Shown here: positions 35,537-46,617 of the stretch, in pieces
Layout: every line of letters begins with the position of its first letter
Position numbering within the stretch: position 1 is the first letter of the stretch
Assembly (NCBI RefSeq): GCF_963678975.1
Contig: NC_089276.1
Span: forward strand, 28,512,472-28,576,471
Reading direction: 5' to 3'
Length of the DNA stretch: 64,000 nucleotides
From: Dysidea avara
Lineage: Eukaryota; Porifera; Demospongiae; Dictyoceratida; Dysideidae
Notes under the pieces: generated by a model
The model's database searches: none
What the model was told of the DNA's origin: nothing
Seen by the model: only the letters and a program-made list of their open reading frames with translations
Translations under genes and position numbers: made by a program

Positions 35537-37587
35537 TCGCACTATTAATCCTGAATACCATAGTCATCGGTCCTATTACATATACAAATAGCTATACACT
35601 ACTGGTTGTAAACCTCAAATTACTCAAACTATATGGGGTTGGTTTTGAGAGCCATTGTTAAGGTGGTATGACATGGCTTGATGAGGTGTACTGGTGGATG
35701 GCTGTTGAGGTAGACTTCACCAGCAATTTCGTCATTGGTTGATTACAGATAAATAATAATATTACAACATATAGCCCTTTTATACCCCAAATCAACAGGA
35801 AGTTCTAGAAAGTGCCAGGCACATCTGGATTACAAAAATGGTACCACAAAATTCAAATTAATCAGCACAAAGAGTGGCTAAGTGACAAATAATTGCTAGC
35901 ACTTTTTGATAAAACACTAAATTTTCTGTGGAATTTCAGTAAGGTACAGCTGTATGATTTGAAATATGATGCCACATCAAAATCATTGCCTTAGGGAATT
36001 TTTGGAAACTTCTAAAACAGGTTATCTAGAAGCCGAAATGTAGCATTGTGTGAGTATGCTGTATATCTATGGCTTCGTGTAGTGTAGTTCTCCAGGTTAC
36101 AGTATAGTCGCAGGCAATCATTCAAAATGTTGACTGCCTATCGATACTTTTTGAGAAGCCCATAAAACCAGTCTAGCAGCGTGAAAAGTTTTAAATGAAG
36201 GTGAAGCCCTTCATATTTAATGTTTTTATGTAGCTACAGTGTAGTTTGAGGCAGGTGGAACACTACAATTAATTTTGTTGTAGTAACACAAGTAAGCCAG
36301 CCCATACATCACTCAGCCCCAGCTGTCACTACCATGTTTTTCTGCCGCCAAATACAGCAAAAGCTGTAGGCTCTATTGGCATTTCTGGGGCATAGTGATA
36401 CTGTATATTAAATTTATTAGGTTCTGTGGAAGTGTTTTTGGCGTATTTCTTCCCAGTGACTCAGATACAAGCCTTCAAAGAGCTTGTTTCACTCGAAAAA
36501 ACTACTAAAAGTTCAATAAAATGTCTATACAACCAGTAACTTAAAAAATCGCTTCCACAGGACCTAGATATTTTAGTTGTTTAGTCACTTGTGTTGAAAT
36601 TATAAGGATTCAGTAATCTGTTAGTCTGGTTTTTGGCGGCGTGTTTTTATAAAACATCGCTCTACTGTGGACCACACACCCAAGAACAGTCGTTGTTCTG
36701 TAGTAAAAACAAACAAGCACAATTAGTTGTATTGCTAACACAACACAGTTGTTGAAATTGTTTATCCCTGCTTGGGTTAAAGCAGGTTGTGTAATTTGTT
36801 CCGCCCACGCATTTTAAAACTATTCTGTAACCTTAAGATTACAACCTGGTGATGTGGATGGGTATCTCTCTTGATTAGATTTTGGATCTAATTGCCTTCC
36901 TATATGAGGCTCAGTATGTAAAACGATTTTATGGCTTCATCAATACATTTAGTTCATTTAGTTCATTTTGTTCTTTGTGTGCGATATGATTGGTTATTTT
37001 AATCTAATATGAAATGAGCGAACGTTATACCAAGTTTGGTGCTTTATCAAAAAGAAAGCAATTTTTCACATAGCCTATAAGTAATGAAGCCTGTTGAATC
37101 TTGACTTCTCACAATACCTATTATTGTAATGTTGTCGGCCATTTATTATAGGTATAGTAGCCATCACAGACCTGTAACCTTTGTGGTCCCATCTAATGAA
37201 GTCTATATCAGTAATTAATAAGGAGCTAACACAGTTATTTGTGGTCTCTTTGTAAGTACTTGTGATATGACCACACTAATAATTTCAGTGCTTGTAGCAG
37301 GTAATAGACATGTCTCAGCTATTATATGATTGTAGAGTTAATTTCCTACCAAATATAGAAAATCAGACATTCTCTGAAAGGTAGCAAAATTAATTTATGT
37401 TCCTCTGGTGTAAATGTATACTAATAGCCTTGGAATAATTCTCATTTACGTACCTCAAAACTATTATACTGATGTGTGATTTGAATCAGTTTTTTATAAT
37501 CCAGTTACCGGCTGGTATTTAGGAAAAATAACATGTACGCATTGATAATACTAGCTATGTGAAATACTAATGATGAATTAGTATATC
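35537..37587. other. non-coding stretch downstream of the kelch gene
   Basis: About 2 kb with no recognised gene, RNA or bounded repeat. Confidence 0.35.
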
Positions 37588-37797
37588 ATAAATATCAAAT
37601 AATCAACAAATTATTATAAATATAAAGTAATCAACAAATACAGTAATTATTATAAATATCAAATAATCAATAAATACAGTAATTATTATAAATATCAAAT
37701 AATCAACAAATACAGTAAATATTATTATAAATATCAAATAATCAACAAATACAGTAAATATTATTATAAATATCAAATAATCAAAAAATACAGTAAA
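37588..37797. repeat. AT-rich minisatellite next to the kelch stop codon
   Basis: About five and a half copies of a 36-41 bp unit built on TATAAATATCAAATAATCAA followed by CAAATACAGTAA. It ends within ten bases of the kelch stop, so it would form the start of that gene's 3' untranslated region or lie just past it. Confidence 0.85.
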
Positions 37798-37802
37798 CTT
37801 AT

Positions 37803-38759
37803 TTATACTCTATCCAACTGTCCAATCATCACACTAGTGAGGGTGGTAGCATTAGAAGTCTCATTATTACTATTATCACTACATCCTCCAGCAATAATGA
37901 TGTTGTTATTTAGTGTAACTACTGTTGTGCTAGCACATCTGATGGGGAGGGATCCTACTGTCCTCCAACTGTTACTAGTATCAACATATAACATGATGTT
38001 GTCTTGTGTCTTGCCTTGTCCATCATGTCCCCCTACAATAACAGGAGGTGTGGTGTGGGGGACAATGGTAGTGTCCCAATATGGTGTTTGGCGTAGTACA
38101 CTCCATTTGTTGTTATCATCATGAGATTGTACTATACTATCTATAGTAGTAATGTATGTTGAACTGTAACATCTGTTATCTGCACCATCATATCCTGTGA
38201 TGATTATGGAGTTGTTGCAGGTTGTAGCACTAATGGCCCACATTGGTTGGGGGAGACATGTTTTAGTTTTGGTCCATTGATTAGTGTTAGTATTAAAATA
38301 TTCTATACTGTCCTGTACTACACCATCTTCACCTCTACCACCAGCTACAATAGTATACTGGTGGTATGGTACTACTAAAGGTCTGTTCCTTGCACATTTC
38401 ATATCACCATATAAGGTAGTCCATTTATCTTCTTCTAGTGTTAGTACTTTATTAGTTGGCCTGCGAGTAATATTATAGTCCCTCCCACCAATCACTGTTA
38501 ACACATCATTGATGTTGACAACAATTCCATGAAGTTGTGGGAGAGCAGCTGGTAGTTTAGTCCACTTGTTCTCCCTCAGGTTGTAGGCAAACACATAATA
38601 ACTATCATTATCATCTGGACACACCCCTCCACCAATATAGAGTATGTCATTGATGACAGTACCATGTGCCCTCCTCATTGGTACTGGAAGGTCCTGACAT
38701 TTGATCCACTTCATCTTGTATTTTTCACTTTTTAGGGAAAGTCCCAACTCTTGAGACTC
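37803..38759 (-). CDS. kelch-propeller protein, terminal exon
   Basis: The last coding exon of a kelch-repeat gene, about 318 residues. Six blades are marked by their glycine pairs: YIGGG, VIGGRD, VAGGRG, ITGYDG, VGGHDG and IAGGCS, each followed about 20-30 residues later by a W (KWTKLP, KWTTLY, QWTKTK, KWSVLR, SWRTVG). Six blades make a complete beta-propeller, a protein-binding platform. The frame stays open upstream of the first candidate codons to a CTGTAG acceptor, and coding starts with GAG TCT CAA in phase 0 (38759). So this is not the first exon: the gene continues to higher coordinates. The next same-strand coding exon seen is the pseudokinase exon ending in phase 0 at 60713. The fourth blade has GY in place of GG. 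A relic of a paralogue's C-terminus lies at 28137-28235. Blade recognition is firm; cellular role is unknown. Confidence 0.88.
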   Translation of the reverse strand, partial: ESQELGLSLKSEKYKMKWIKCQDLPVPMRRAHGTVINDILYIGGGVCPDDNDSYYVFAYNLRENKWTKLPAALPQLHGIVVNINDVLTVIGGRDYNITRRPTNKVLTLEEDKWTTLYGDMKCARNRPLVVPYHQYTIVAGGRGEDGVVQDSIEYFNTNTNQWTKTKTCLPQPMWAISATTCNNSIIITGYDGADNRCYSSTYITTIDSIVQSHDDNNKWSVLRQTPYWDTTIVPHTTPPVIVGGHDGQGKTQDNIMLYVDTSNSWRTVGSLPIRCASTTVVTLNNNIIIAGGCSDNSNNETSNATTLTSVMIGQLDRV

Positions 38760-39351
38760 CTACAGAAATGGATTATTCACAATAAAGTCTACAATGATGT
38801 GAGTTTGTATAGTATTATTAGTGATTGCCATGGCAACATGTTATTCATACAGTGTTGATGTTTATGGTAAACTGTTAAAACATGACAACTGGTAACTGCT
38901 TGTTAATTAGAATTTGTTACATAGTAGTCTGTCACAACAATTATAGTCTATATCAATTATTTATTGTTCAATTAAAATTTCACACAGTTTGTTGTGATAT
39001 TGGTCCAGTATACTATGAGAGTATGTCAGTAAAACATTGTGTCATTATCAGAATACTACTGAGTGATCTCCATGTTGTGACTGTGTTGTGTGTTGTCTTA
39101 TCATGTGAGGTGTTGTTGGTATAGTAACTTGGAATATAACTGGTCTAACAAGTTTATCAAACCTGTTTTGTGTTACCAAGTAAACAACCACATCCCCAGT
39201 CATACTACACACAACACATGGAGGTCACCTGTTAGTAGTACAGAAGTGACACCTATTGACAACACCACTAGAGGATATTTGTTGATTATCACCTTTTGTG
39301 TTATTGTTTAGTATTAGCAACTATTGAAAGGGTTCATCTTATTCACAGGTT
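38760..39351. other. probable intron of the kelch gene
   Basis: Upstream of the kelch acceptor. No coding exon is recognised here on the minus strand, and no bounded repeat. Confidence 0.4.
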
Positions 39352-39400
39352 TGTGTGTGTGCGTGTGCATGCGCACGCGCGCGCACGTATGTGTGTGTGC
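39352..39400. repeat. alternating purine-pyrimidine tract
   Basis: A run of GT/GC alternation including GCATGCGCACGCGCGCGCAC. Such CG/TG alternation is the classic sequence able to adopt left-handed Z-DNA under supercoiling. It lies about 30 bases from the first of two perfect hairpins. Confidence 0.8.
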
Positions 39401-39430
39401 TACTTTTAGTCTAGATGTATTGATATACAT

Positions 39431-39509
39431 CCCACAGGTGGCTGTGGGTTTCCTGAAATTAATTTGTCTATGTCAAATTAATTTCAGGAAACCCACAGCC
39501 ACCTGTGGG
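39431..39509. repeat. perfect 35-bp hairpin, 9-base loop
   Basis: 39431-39465 (starting CCCACAGGTGGCTGTGGG) is the exact inverse complement of 39475-39509; the loop is GTCTATGTC. Perfect pairing over 35 bp implies recent origin or active maintenance. No flanking duplication was found. It could be a hairpin-RNA precursor or a product of template-switch repair. Confidence 0.9.
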
Positions 39510-39543
39510 TTTCCATTCAACACCTCATTAAATTAATTAATTT

Positions 39544-39602
39544 CTTATGCTCACATGCACACAGCACATATCCTCTGTGTGCTGTGTGCATGTGAGCATA
39601 AG
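39544..39602. repeat. perfect 25-bp hairpin, 9-base loop
   Basis: 39544-39568 (CTTATGCTCACATGCACACA and on) is the exact inverse complement of 39578-39602; the loop is TATCCTCTG. It lies 34 bases after the first hairpin and has the same loop length. A third small stem (GATGTTT with AAACATC) follows at about 39602-39623. Confidence 0.9.
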
Positions 39603-39733
39603 ATGTTTTGTGTTGAAACATCCAGTGTGTGTTGTAGTGGAGCCTGTGTTGATGGTCACCTGAATTAAGGTGGCACTGAAGTAATTGTGTGAAGCCATAC
39701 AACCCTAATTTGCTATGATTAAAATAAGCACGT

Positions 39734-39734
<1 letters not shown>

Positions 39735-39828
<94 letters not shown>
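39735..39828. repeat. (CA)n microsatellite
   Basis: About 46 uninterrupted CA units following GCACGTGCG. An open minus-strand frame through it gives alternating Cys-Val and is an artefact. Confidence 0.97.
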
Positions 39829-39831
<3 letters not shown>

Positions 39832-41165
39832 AATCAGCTATTTTAGGATGGCAGAGAGCTCTGCTAATGAGCCATGTAGTCTACGTCTAAAAGTTTGTTA
39901 TGATATCCAGTAGTGGTGTACGTAGCTTAGCATATCATGTTTTGTGAAATCACTCACTTTAATTTCATGCCTTTTAACTCTAATGATTTCTATCCAAGAA
40001 ACAACGTAGCCCTAAGCTTCCTTGGATTGTATGGTTTCTAATTATAACCTTGTAGAACAACTCTATGGATTCCTTTTTGATAATAACAATGTGGACACTG
40101 GTCATACCCTCATCTTTCAACATGAGATAAAATGCCTGTCAAGGGAGAATTGAAAAAATGATCGAAAGCTATCCCTACAAAGATGCACTTCCCAAGTGGC
40201 TCTACCTAGGGTGTATGGTACATGACTATGAAGATGTTTCGTGAGTTGTGAGACAGTGAAGCTGGCCAGAATGCGTTCAATAAAGCAATCACACAATGAC
40301 AGCCGATTTTTTTACCTGTGAGTTTTGACAAAATGATGAAGTTAGTACGTGAATAGCATTACTTGTATGAACAATACTAGCCTAACAGTTTGATAGAGCT
40401 GGTTCTTTCAATACTTTGAAACACTGCTTTATTTTCTGAGTATTTTTACACACGAACACAACATGATGTCCTATTAGCCTTGTAAGGCTTTGTTTGATTA
40501 CTTCAGTGCCACCTTAAGTTGATACCTTTGTATAATGGCCAGGATCATGAGGTCCCATACAAACGTATGCATCATGGTGTGTATTAAGTGGCCACTTGTC
40601 TAATCTTTATAGCAACCAAAAGTATTAGTATTTGTGTATGAAAATGAATTTGTGAAATAACACAGAAATTTCAATAATTGATCATTTGTGTTGCTGTAAA
40701 TGGTTGCTAAATTTAACCCAATTCAGTCACTAAACCATGTGATAGTGTTAAAGGAATAGAGTTCTGGCACTGGCATGTGGATACCTGAAGGTGTGGCTAC
40801 CATTTTCTGAGCTAGTTGGAGTTGTGTCTACATCCTTTAAGTGTACAACAACTGTTGAATACTTGGTTGAATATCACGAGAAACTTGCAAGTACAGACCT
40901 GTTGCCACGTACATGCACTTTTCAAAAAGCATTTTGTGTTAATGAACAATTATAATGTTATTTCACACAAATATATATCACAGGCCAATACACCATTGGA
41001 TACTCTCGGTTATACTTCTAACACATTTGTGTTGCTCATCTTTCCCTTTATGTACTGAAATATGGAATATTGCAATGGGTGGGAGCCTGTTAATGAAAGT
41101 TGCATTAATAATGGTCTTGGCCAGTAATGATATAAAGGTCTGACCAAAAGTGACCATTGTAATGC
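39829..41165. other. non-coding stretch
   Basis: No gene or bounded repeat is recognised. Confidence 0.35.
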
Positions 41166-41167
41166 AA

Positions 41168-41419
41168 TGTGACTGTTTTATTAGAGTAGTTTGTTTATGC
41201 TAGTCAATGTGACTACTTTATTAGAGTAGTTTATGTACACTAGTCAATGTGACTGCTTTATTAGAGTAGTTTGTGTACACTAGTCAATGTGATTGCTTTA
41301 TTAGAGTAGTTTGTGCACACTAGTCAGTGTGACTGCTTTATTAGAGTAGTTTTTGTACGCTATTCAATGTGACTGCTTTATTAGTTTGTGTACGCTAGTC
41401 AATGTGACTGCTTTATTAG
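41168..41419. repeat. 40-bp tandem array of the TTTATTAGAGTAG motif
   Basis: About six copies of GACTGCTTTATTAGAGTAGT followed by TTGTGTACACTAGTCAATGT. Copies differ at a few positions each and one lacks part of the unit. The first half is the motif found singly at many other sites in the window. The array ends 40 bases before a MITE whose interior carries the same motif. Confidence 0.92.
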
Positions 41420-41458
41420 AGATCCAGCCACAATTGATGAATTTGTGGTCATATGTAG

Positions 41459-42301
41459 CAGGGGCGGATCCAGGGGGGGGGGGGGGGTGGGCTTTGGGGG
41501 CTTAAGCCCCCCCTTCATATTTAGGCTTTACTTGATCAATATGCTGAGTATTATAATGAAATTTTGTCTTAGCATAATTATATGATCACTAATAATACAA
41601 ATACTCATAAAATCACCTTATAAACATCTTTCCAAGGTATTATCAGTGGATTTATGCTAAAGTTTATGCAACAAGGACCCGGATCAGCATTGGAGGTGTA
41701 CAAGATCGAGATACTCTAATAGAGCAGTCAGCTAACTACTCTAATAGAACATTCACTGGAAACATGTAGTTGGTTCTGTTATAGAATTTTTCCAAATCTG
41801 CCTGCACCTATACATACAATGAAGTGCATTGGTCTGTTTAAAAGGCTTCATTCATCTACTCGTGTAGTTAATATGTATGGCAATACTTAATTCAGGTACA
41901 CAATTTCCATTGAAAATGCTCTCAAATTCGATCTTGTATTGTTCAAATTTCAAAACTTTCCACTTTCAACATTATTATTCTAACATGCACCTATTCTTAG
42001 TTGTCTGTACCTACCCAAACTTTTCCATTAGCAAAATGCTTCAGAGAGCCATACCTATAATCTAAAGGCAGTATATAAAATATCTACAGGCAGAAAATAT
42101 TAGGGATTTTATGTGGAAATGTCTCCAAGTTGCAGTATTTTAGCATCAATTTTTCAAAATTTTCCTGGGGGGGCATGCCCCCAGACCCCCCTAGTTCCAG
42201 CATGCAAAGCATGCTGGGAAGTGTGCTTTGCACACCTCTACCCAAGAGATTAGTACCTTGACTTAGCCCCCCCCCTTTTATAAATCCTAGATCCGCCCCT
42301 G
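41459..42301. mobile_element. MITE with CAGGGGCGGATC ends
   Basis: Left end CAGGGGCGGATCCAGG and right end, inverted, CAGGGGCGGATCTAGG, flanked by TGTAG at 41454-41458 and 42302-42306. It is 843 bp. The interior holds a second inverted pair, CCTGGGGGGGCATGCCCCCA, and two TACTCTAATAG motifs. The CAAAATTTTCCTGGGGGG/CCCCCCTAG block near 42155 recurs inside the hAT element at about 49515, so internal sequence is shared between families. Non-autonomous. Confidence 0.88.
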
Positions 42302-44399
42302 TGTAGTTATCAGTCTGGTTGATACTGGTCTTATGAGTGAAAGGAAATGAAAAGAAGATAGATTAGACATGTTTTAACTCTCTAATTGGTGGTTTTCACC
42401 TTACAGATTAATGGTCTCATGGTTTTATGTATATACTGGCACTACAGAATGCATAAAGCGCATACTATAGTAAGTTCACGTTGAGCTGAATCCTCAAAAA
42501 CATTTAATAACTCATGGATACAATTACTCACGATCTTGAAATTTGGCTCATTTGTAGTACTGCTTGACCCGCTAAAAATATTTCAAAATCTTTTTGTTCA
42601 AATGTTTGACATAATATTTACAGCCAATCAAAATTTTCACTATACATTTCCTATGGGGAAGCCATACAAATACAGTGTCCATTACAGCCCTTTCCCGAAC
42701 TTGTAATGGAGCCAAACCGTACGTGTCTGTTGTTGACACCTTTGCTGTTACCAATAATCATCCGGTTGGCTGAAATGTTAACTCTGTTAAGAAAAAATCC
42801 ACATTTAATTTTTAGCTGTTTTTTCAGGATTCAGCTCAATGTGAACATACTATAAACTTGGAAAAAGTAGCTCTGTTGCTAAAATGCCTAACTGCAGTGT
42901 GATGGTTATACGAGGGAACATTCCTTAACTTTTCTATGACTAACTTTCAAAAGTTTGGCCTGTTACGCCGTTGTGGAAAAAGCCACTTAACAGATGTCGT
43001 TGTAGAACAGGTGCTTGGTTGTGCGAGTTACATCTCGTTACATACTCATTGCGAATTTTACAGTGCCGTGTTCAACATAGCATTCTGTAAGATTTTCTAT
43101 TTTACAAGAGTTGTACTGAAGAGTTATTACGATGTATTCGCTACACGTGAACACCTCAGCAAGGATTATCACTACTGTTGTGCCTGTGCTAATACAAGGC
43201 CACGCCCACATTGCTAATCAACTGTGCATATTTGTGGTTTTTATACACAACAGTGGCTTCATAGGTTACAAGGTTTCTAATAGCCAGGGCACACATAATC
43301 TGCTTGACCACCACCTTAACCATCTATCAATAGAAAGTTTACTCATTTGGCTACTTATTCAAGGATACATGTTATAACAATCACCAACTTGTATGGAGAA
43401 TGGCATCTGTGTTTCCTGATTGTTTACATGCTTTGTATCACAGCCATTTATAAAATTGTTTGACCCACATGAACTCTGCACACTATAATGTAATTCATCC
43501 TTGAATGGTAAATCATTTGGAGTTTATCGGAAGCCCAAAGGACACAGTGTGAATAATTTATCATTCGTTTTGTAAAGGCATGTAATGGTTTTGTCGTCAT
43601 AATTATTTGGGATAGCTTCTATTCACAGTGAGTTTTGGCTTTATACATTTGTCATAGGGTAAAACCCTAGGCATTGTTTTATGTCTTATTACATCATCAA
43701 TATAATGGTACAAATTGCATAGTTCTAACCATACAGAATGCAGTGCTTTGTTGTAAATATTGGCCTTTGCATTTTCAGTGCATTATTACATGCAGCTTTG
43801 GGGCTATGTTCCTGTTCTGTCGTTTAATCGAAATATTCAAAATGCACAGTAAAACAGTAGACATCTAGTTAGCCTATTACTAAATGTTAATAATATGGAG
43901 AGGAGAGTATCTTACTATCTATAGAGTGACTACTTTATTAAAGTATTTCCAATCCAGGTTCATGTACTATTTATAGAGTGATTACTTTATTAAGTAGTTT
44001 TGTGTGCACTAACCATTGTGATTATTGCAGTCAAGCTCCATTAGGTCTGCACCGATTATTCCAGCATAATTAGGGGAATAATAGGTAGGCAAAAATATTG
44101 AGCATAATGTAATGCATAATAGGCACAATTTTTATACATTTGGTAAAAGCTGAAATGCGGCTCATTTTGCATGATGCTTTTTACAAAATTATACCTTGGC
44201 TGCTCTTTTAGAGTTCTAATACGTATATCTGTGAACATTCTATTAAACATGTGGTGACTGTTCTATTAGAGTATCTCATCTTTAGATGAAGGTTAATTGA
44301 TAAATTAAACAAGGTTAAGAAGTCAAGATGAGGCAATCGGCATGCGAGTAAGCTTGTATCTGTAAGCGTGGGTAATTTAGGATATTGCGCATGCGTGCT
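42302..44399. other. non-coding stretch
   Basis: No gene is recognised. Copies of the TTATTAAAGTA/CTATTAGAGTATCTC motif occur at about 43930, 43985 and 44262. A TAGGTCTGCACCGATTATTC start at 44043 resembles hAT-MITE ends, but no matching right end was found. Confidence 0.35.
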
Positions 44400-46453
44400 G
44401 AACTACAGTGGCGGTGTGTTGAAGTGAAAGTGCGAGAGTGACAGTGTGTTCCGAAGCGACTGTGCGAGTATTTCAGAGTAATGACGGAGTGTGATATGGA
44501 GAAAATTACTGAGGCAGTGGAGGCAGCGGTGGAGAAAGTCCAGAACCCTGGGGGAGAAACTGAGCTTTAGAGAAACGAATCTCCGAGGCAGTGAATAAGG
44601 CGTTGGATGGTTGTCTCCAGTGCCAGGAGAAACAACAGTTCCCAACAGATGTCGCGCATGGCAGTACATCATTGCCTAGCTCTTCAAGCGATAAGTATCA
44701 GTATCATCTTGGAGACCTTCCCCCGTATGGGGTGAGAGCTTTTGTACTCACCATTGAAACAACTCCCCCGGTATCCTTTGCAGGCTAAATATATAAAATA
44801 CTGTAGTGCGAGAATGGCACATCTCGCAGTGGGTCACACTACCGGCTATGGCGCAAAGGCGCTAAAGGTAGCCTGGCAGCCCAGCGACTCTCAATCAGGG
44901 ACCAGCGTCCCACCAACAGTTAACCAACGGGTTATTAAGAGAAATAAATTAAGGCCAGCGTCTTTCAAAGAGGTTCCCTCCCCAACCAATCCTGGTGATA
45001 ATCATCTTTTGTTTTGTTCCCAACCCATGCAGGACAGTATGGCAAACAACTCTACTGTTGAACACTTACCTCTACTAGGCTCAGGCAGGGTCTTTAGATG
45101 GTGGTCCAGCAACTTAACCTTCTTTTGCCTACCTCTTAAAAAAACAACAAAAAAACTGTTTTATCTGGTAATTGTACCAGTAGGGCCCAGCTTGTTTGTT
45201 GCTTTCTACCAGATAATCTGGCCCACCCATGTTAACCATACATTACCCCTGCTGTGAGGTGTGAATTCCAATTCAATACCAAAACAATGGGTGTCAAGAA
45301 TTTACTGAGGTAACCCCAAAGTCACAATGTCCTCTGTTCAACCTCAAACCCCACCTCCCAACACCTAGCTGATTGTTTAACTGTGCAGTGTTAAGGTAAG
45401 CTATGTTAGGGACCAATTGGCTGGATTTGGGTTTGGGTTAGGCCAATAGCCCAACATCCTGGGTGCTCAGGTTAGGTTAGTTGTGGAGGAGCATCTCAAG
45501 TTTTTACATGAATGTGGCAGGCACCAGTATCTTAAGACCTATTAAGTAGCTCAAATGGAAATAGCTGGGACCAGTATTCAGGAAGCAAGGCAGCTTCTCT
45601 CCCGATAGCTCAATAGGGTAGACCAGCATCTCAACTTTCAGCATCTAGATAGAGTAGTCCAATGCAGGTAACGGGTACCAATCCTTAAGTAGTGGTCCAG
45701 CATCCTGAGAAGGCAAACCAGCGTCTCAGCATCTGGAAATGGTAGTCCAATGCAGGTAACAATTCTTAATTAGTGGACCAGCGTCCTGAGAAAGTAGACC
45801 GGTGTCTCGATCCCGAGCAGACAGTGGGTCCACCCATGATTTTAACAGGACCAGCGTCCCAATTCATAGCAGCCAAACAGCATCCACCCTGAGGAAATAG
45901 TCACACAATTCACATAATAGTTGACAGGACCAGAATCTGATGGGAAATAAGTGATTGGGCCTAAGTATCCTCCTCTTAATAGTGAACCAGTGTCCTGTAG
46001 TGTATGTACTAGCATCCTAGTGGGTTGACCAGCGTATCAATGCCGTTGGACATTCTAGTGGACCAGCGTCCAAAGGAAGACAGACTAGTAGTGACCAGTC
46101 TACTGAGAGAGATCAGCATCTCACACTTAAATAGCTGACCAGGTCAAGCAGCCTGTCAGGGTACAACCACATAATAAACAGGGGCCAGCGCCCCTAGGAA
46201 GGCAACTAGCATCTCAACCTGACCTGTAACAGATAACATACCAGTTTCCTGAGAATTTGTTCTAACCCTCACATATAACAGGAGCTGGGTCCAGTGTGCG
46301 AGGGCAGACTAGCAGTTCAGTTAAATAATTAGTGGAACCAGTGTCCCTGAGAAAGGGATCAGCACCTCAACACCTCTAAGGAAATGGGACCAGCATCTGA
46401 GGGAATTATCAGCTTTGGGTCAGCACTAGCTATCCGTACACATATGGATATAG
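44400..46453 (+). mobile_element. probable 5' part of a DIRS/Ngaro-type element
   Basis: From about 44480 a coding-like stretch (ATGACGGAGTGTGATATGG on, reading DMEKITEAVEAAVEKV) runs to a stop at 44568 and has further stops and frame changes to about 44750. From about 44890 to 46400 the sequence is non-coding and studded with CCAGCRTC words. It lies upstream of, and in line with, the gag-like ORF at 49970 once the hAT element is removed. Assignment to the same element is by position, not by protein match. Confidence 0.4.
45500..46400 (+). repeat. irregular repeat of the word ACCAGCRTCY
   Basis: About 25 occurrences of ACCAGCGTCC, CAGCATCTCA and close variants, spaced roughly 25-60 bases with unique sequence between (for example near 45621, 45718, 45778, 45849, 46060, 46208, 46390). 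Isolated copies start near 44900. Spacing is not constant, so it is not an ordinary minisatellite. All are in the same orientation. Confidence 0.7.
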
Positions 46454-46617
46454 CAGGGGTGAAAATAACAGTCGGCCATCGGCCAAAATCCGGGCACTGC
46501 GTTAGACTGGCCGTCCATTCTGCTCAGTAATCGGCCCATCATCTGAGCGAGTGAAAAGGCTGTAGCGCATGCGCTTAATTATAAAATTAATTATACGTAG
46601 TGTCGAGTTGAAATTAA

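Noticed and set aside
39517..39825. Open frame of alternating Cys-Val
   Set aside because: Translation of the (CA)n microsatellite.
44043..44400. hAT-type MITE starting TAGGTCTGCACCGATTATTC
   Set aside because: No matching right end or flanking duplication could be found.
44591..45257. Host genes in the frames at 44591-44788 and 44742-45257
   Set aside because: Low-quality frames in the presumed retroelement leader; no domain, and other frames interrupted by stops.
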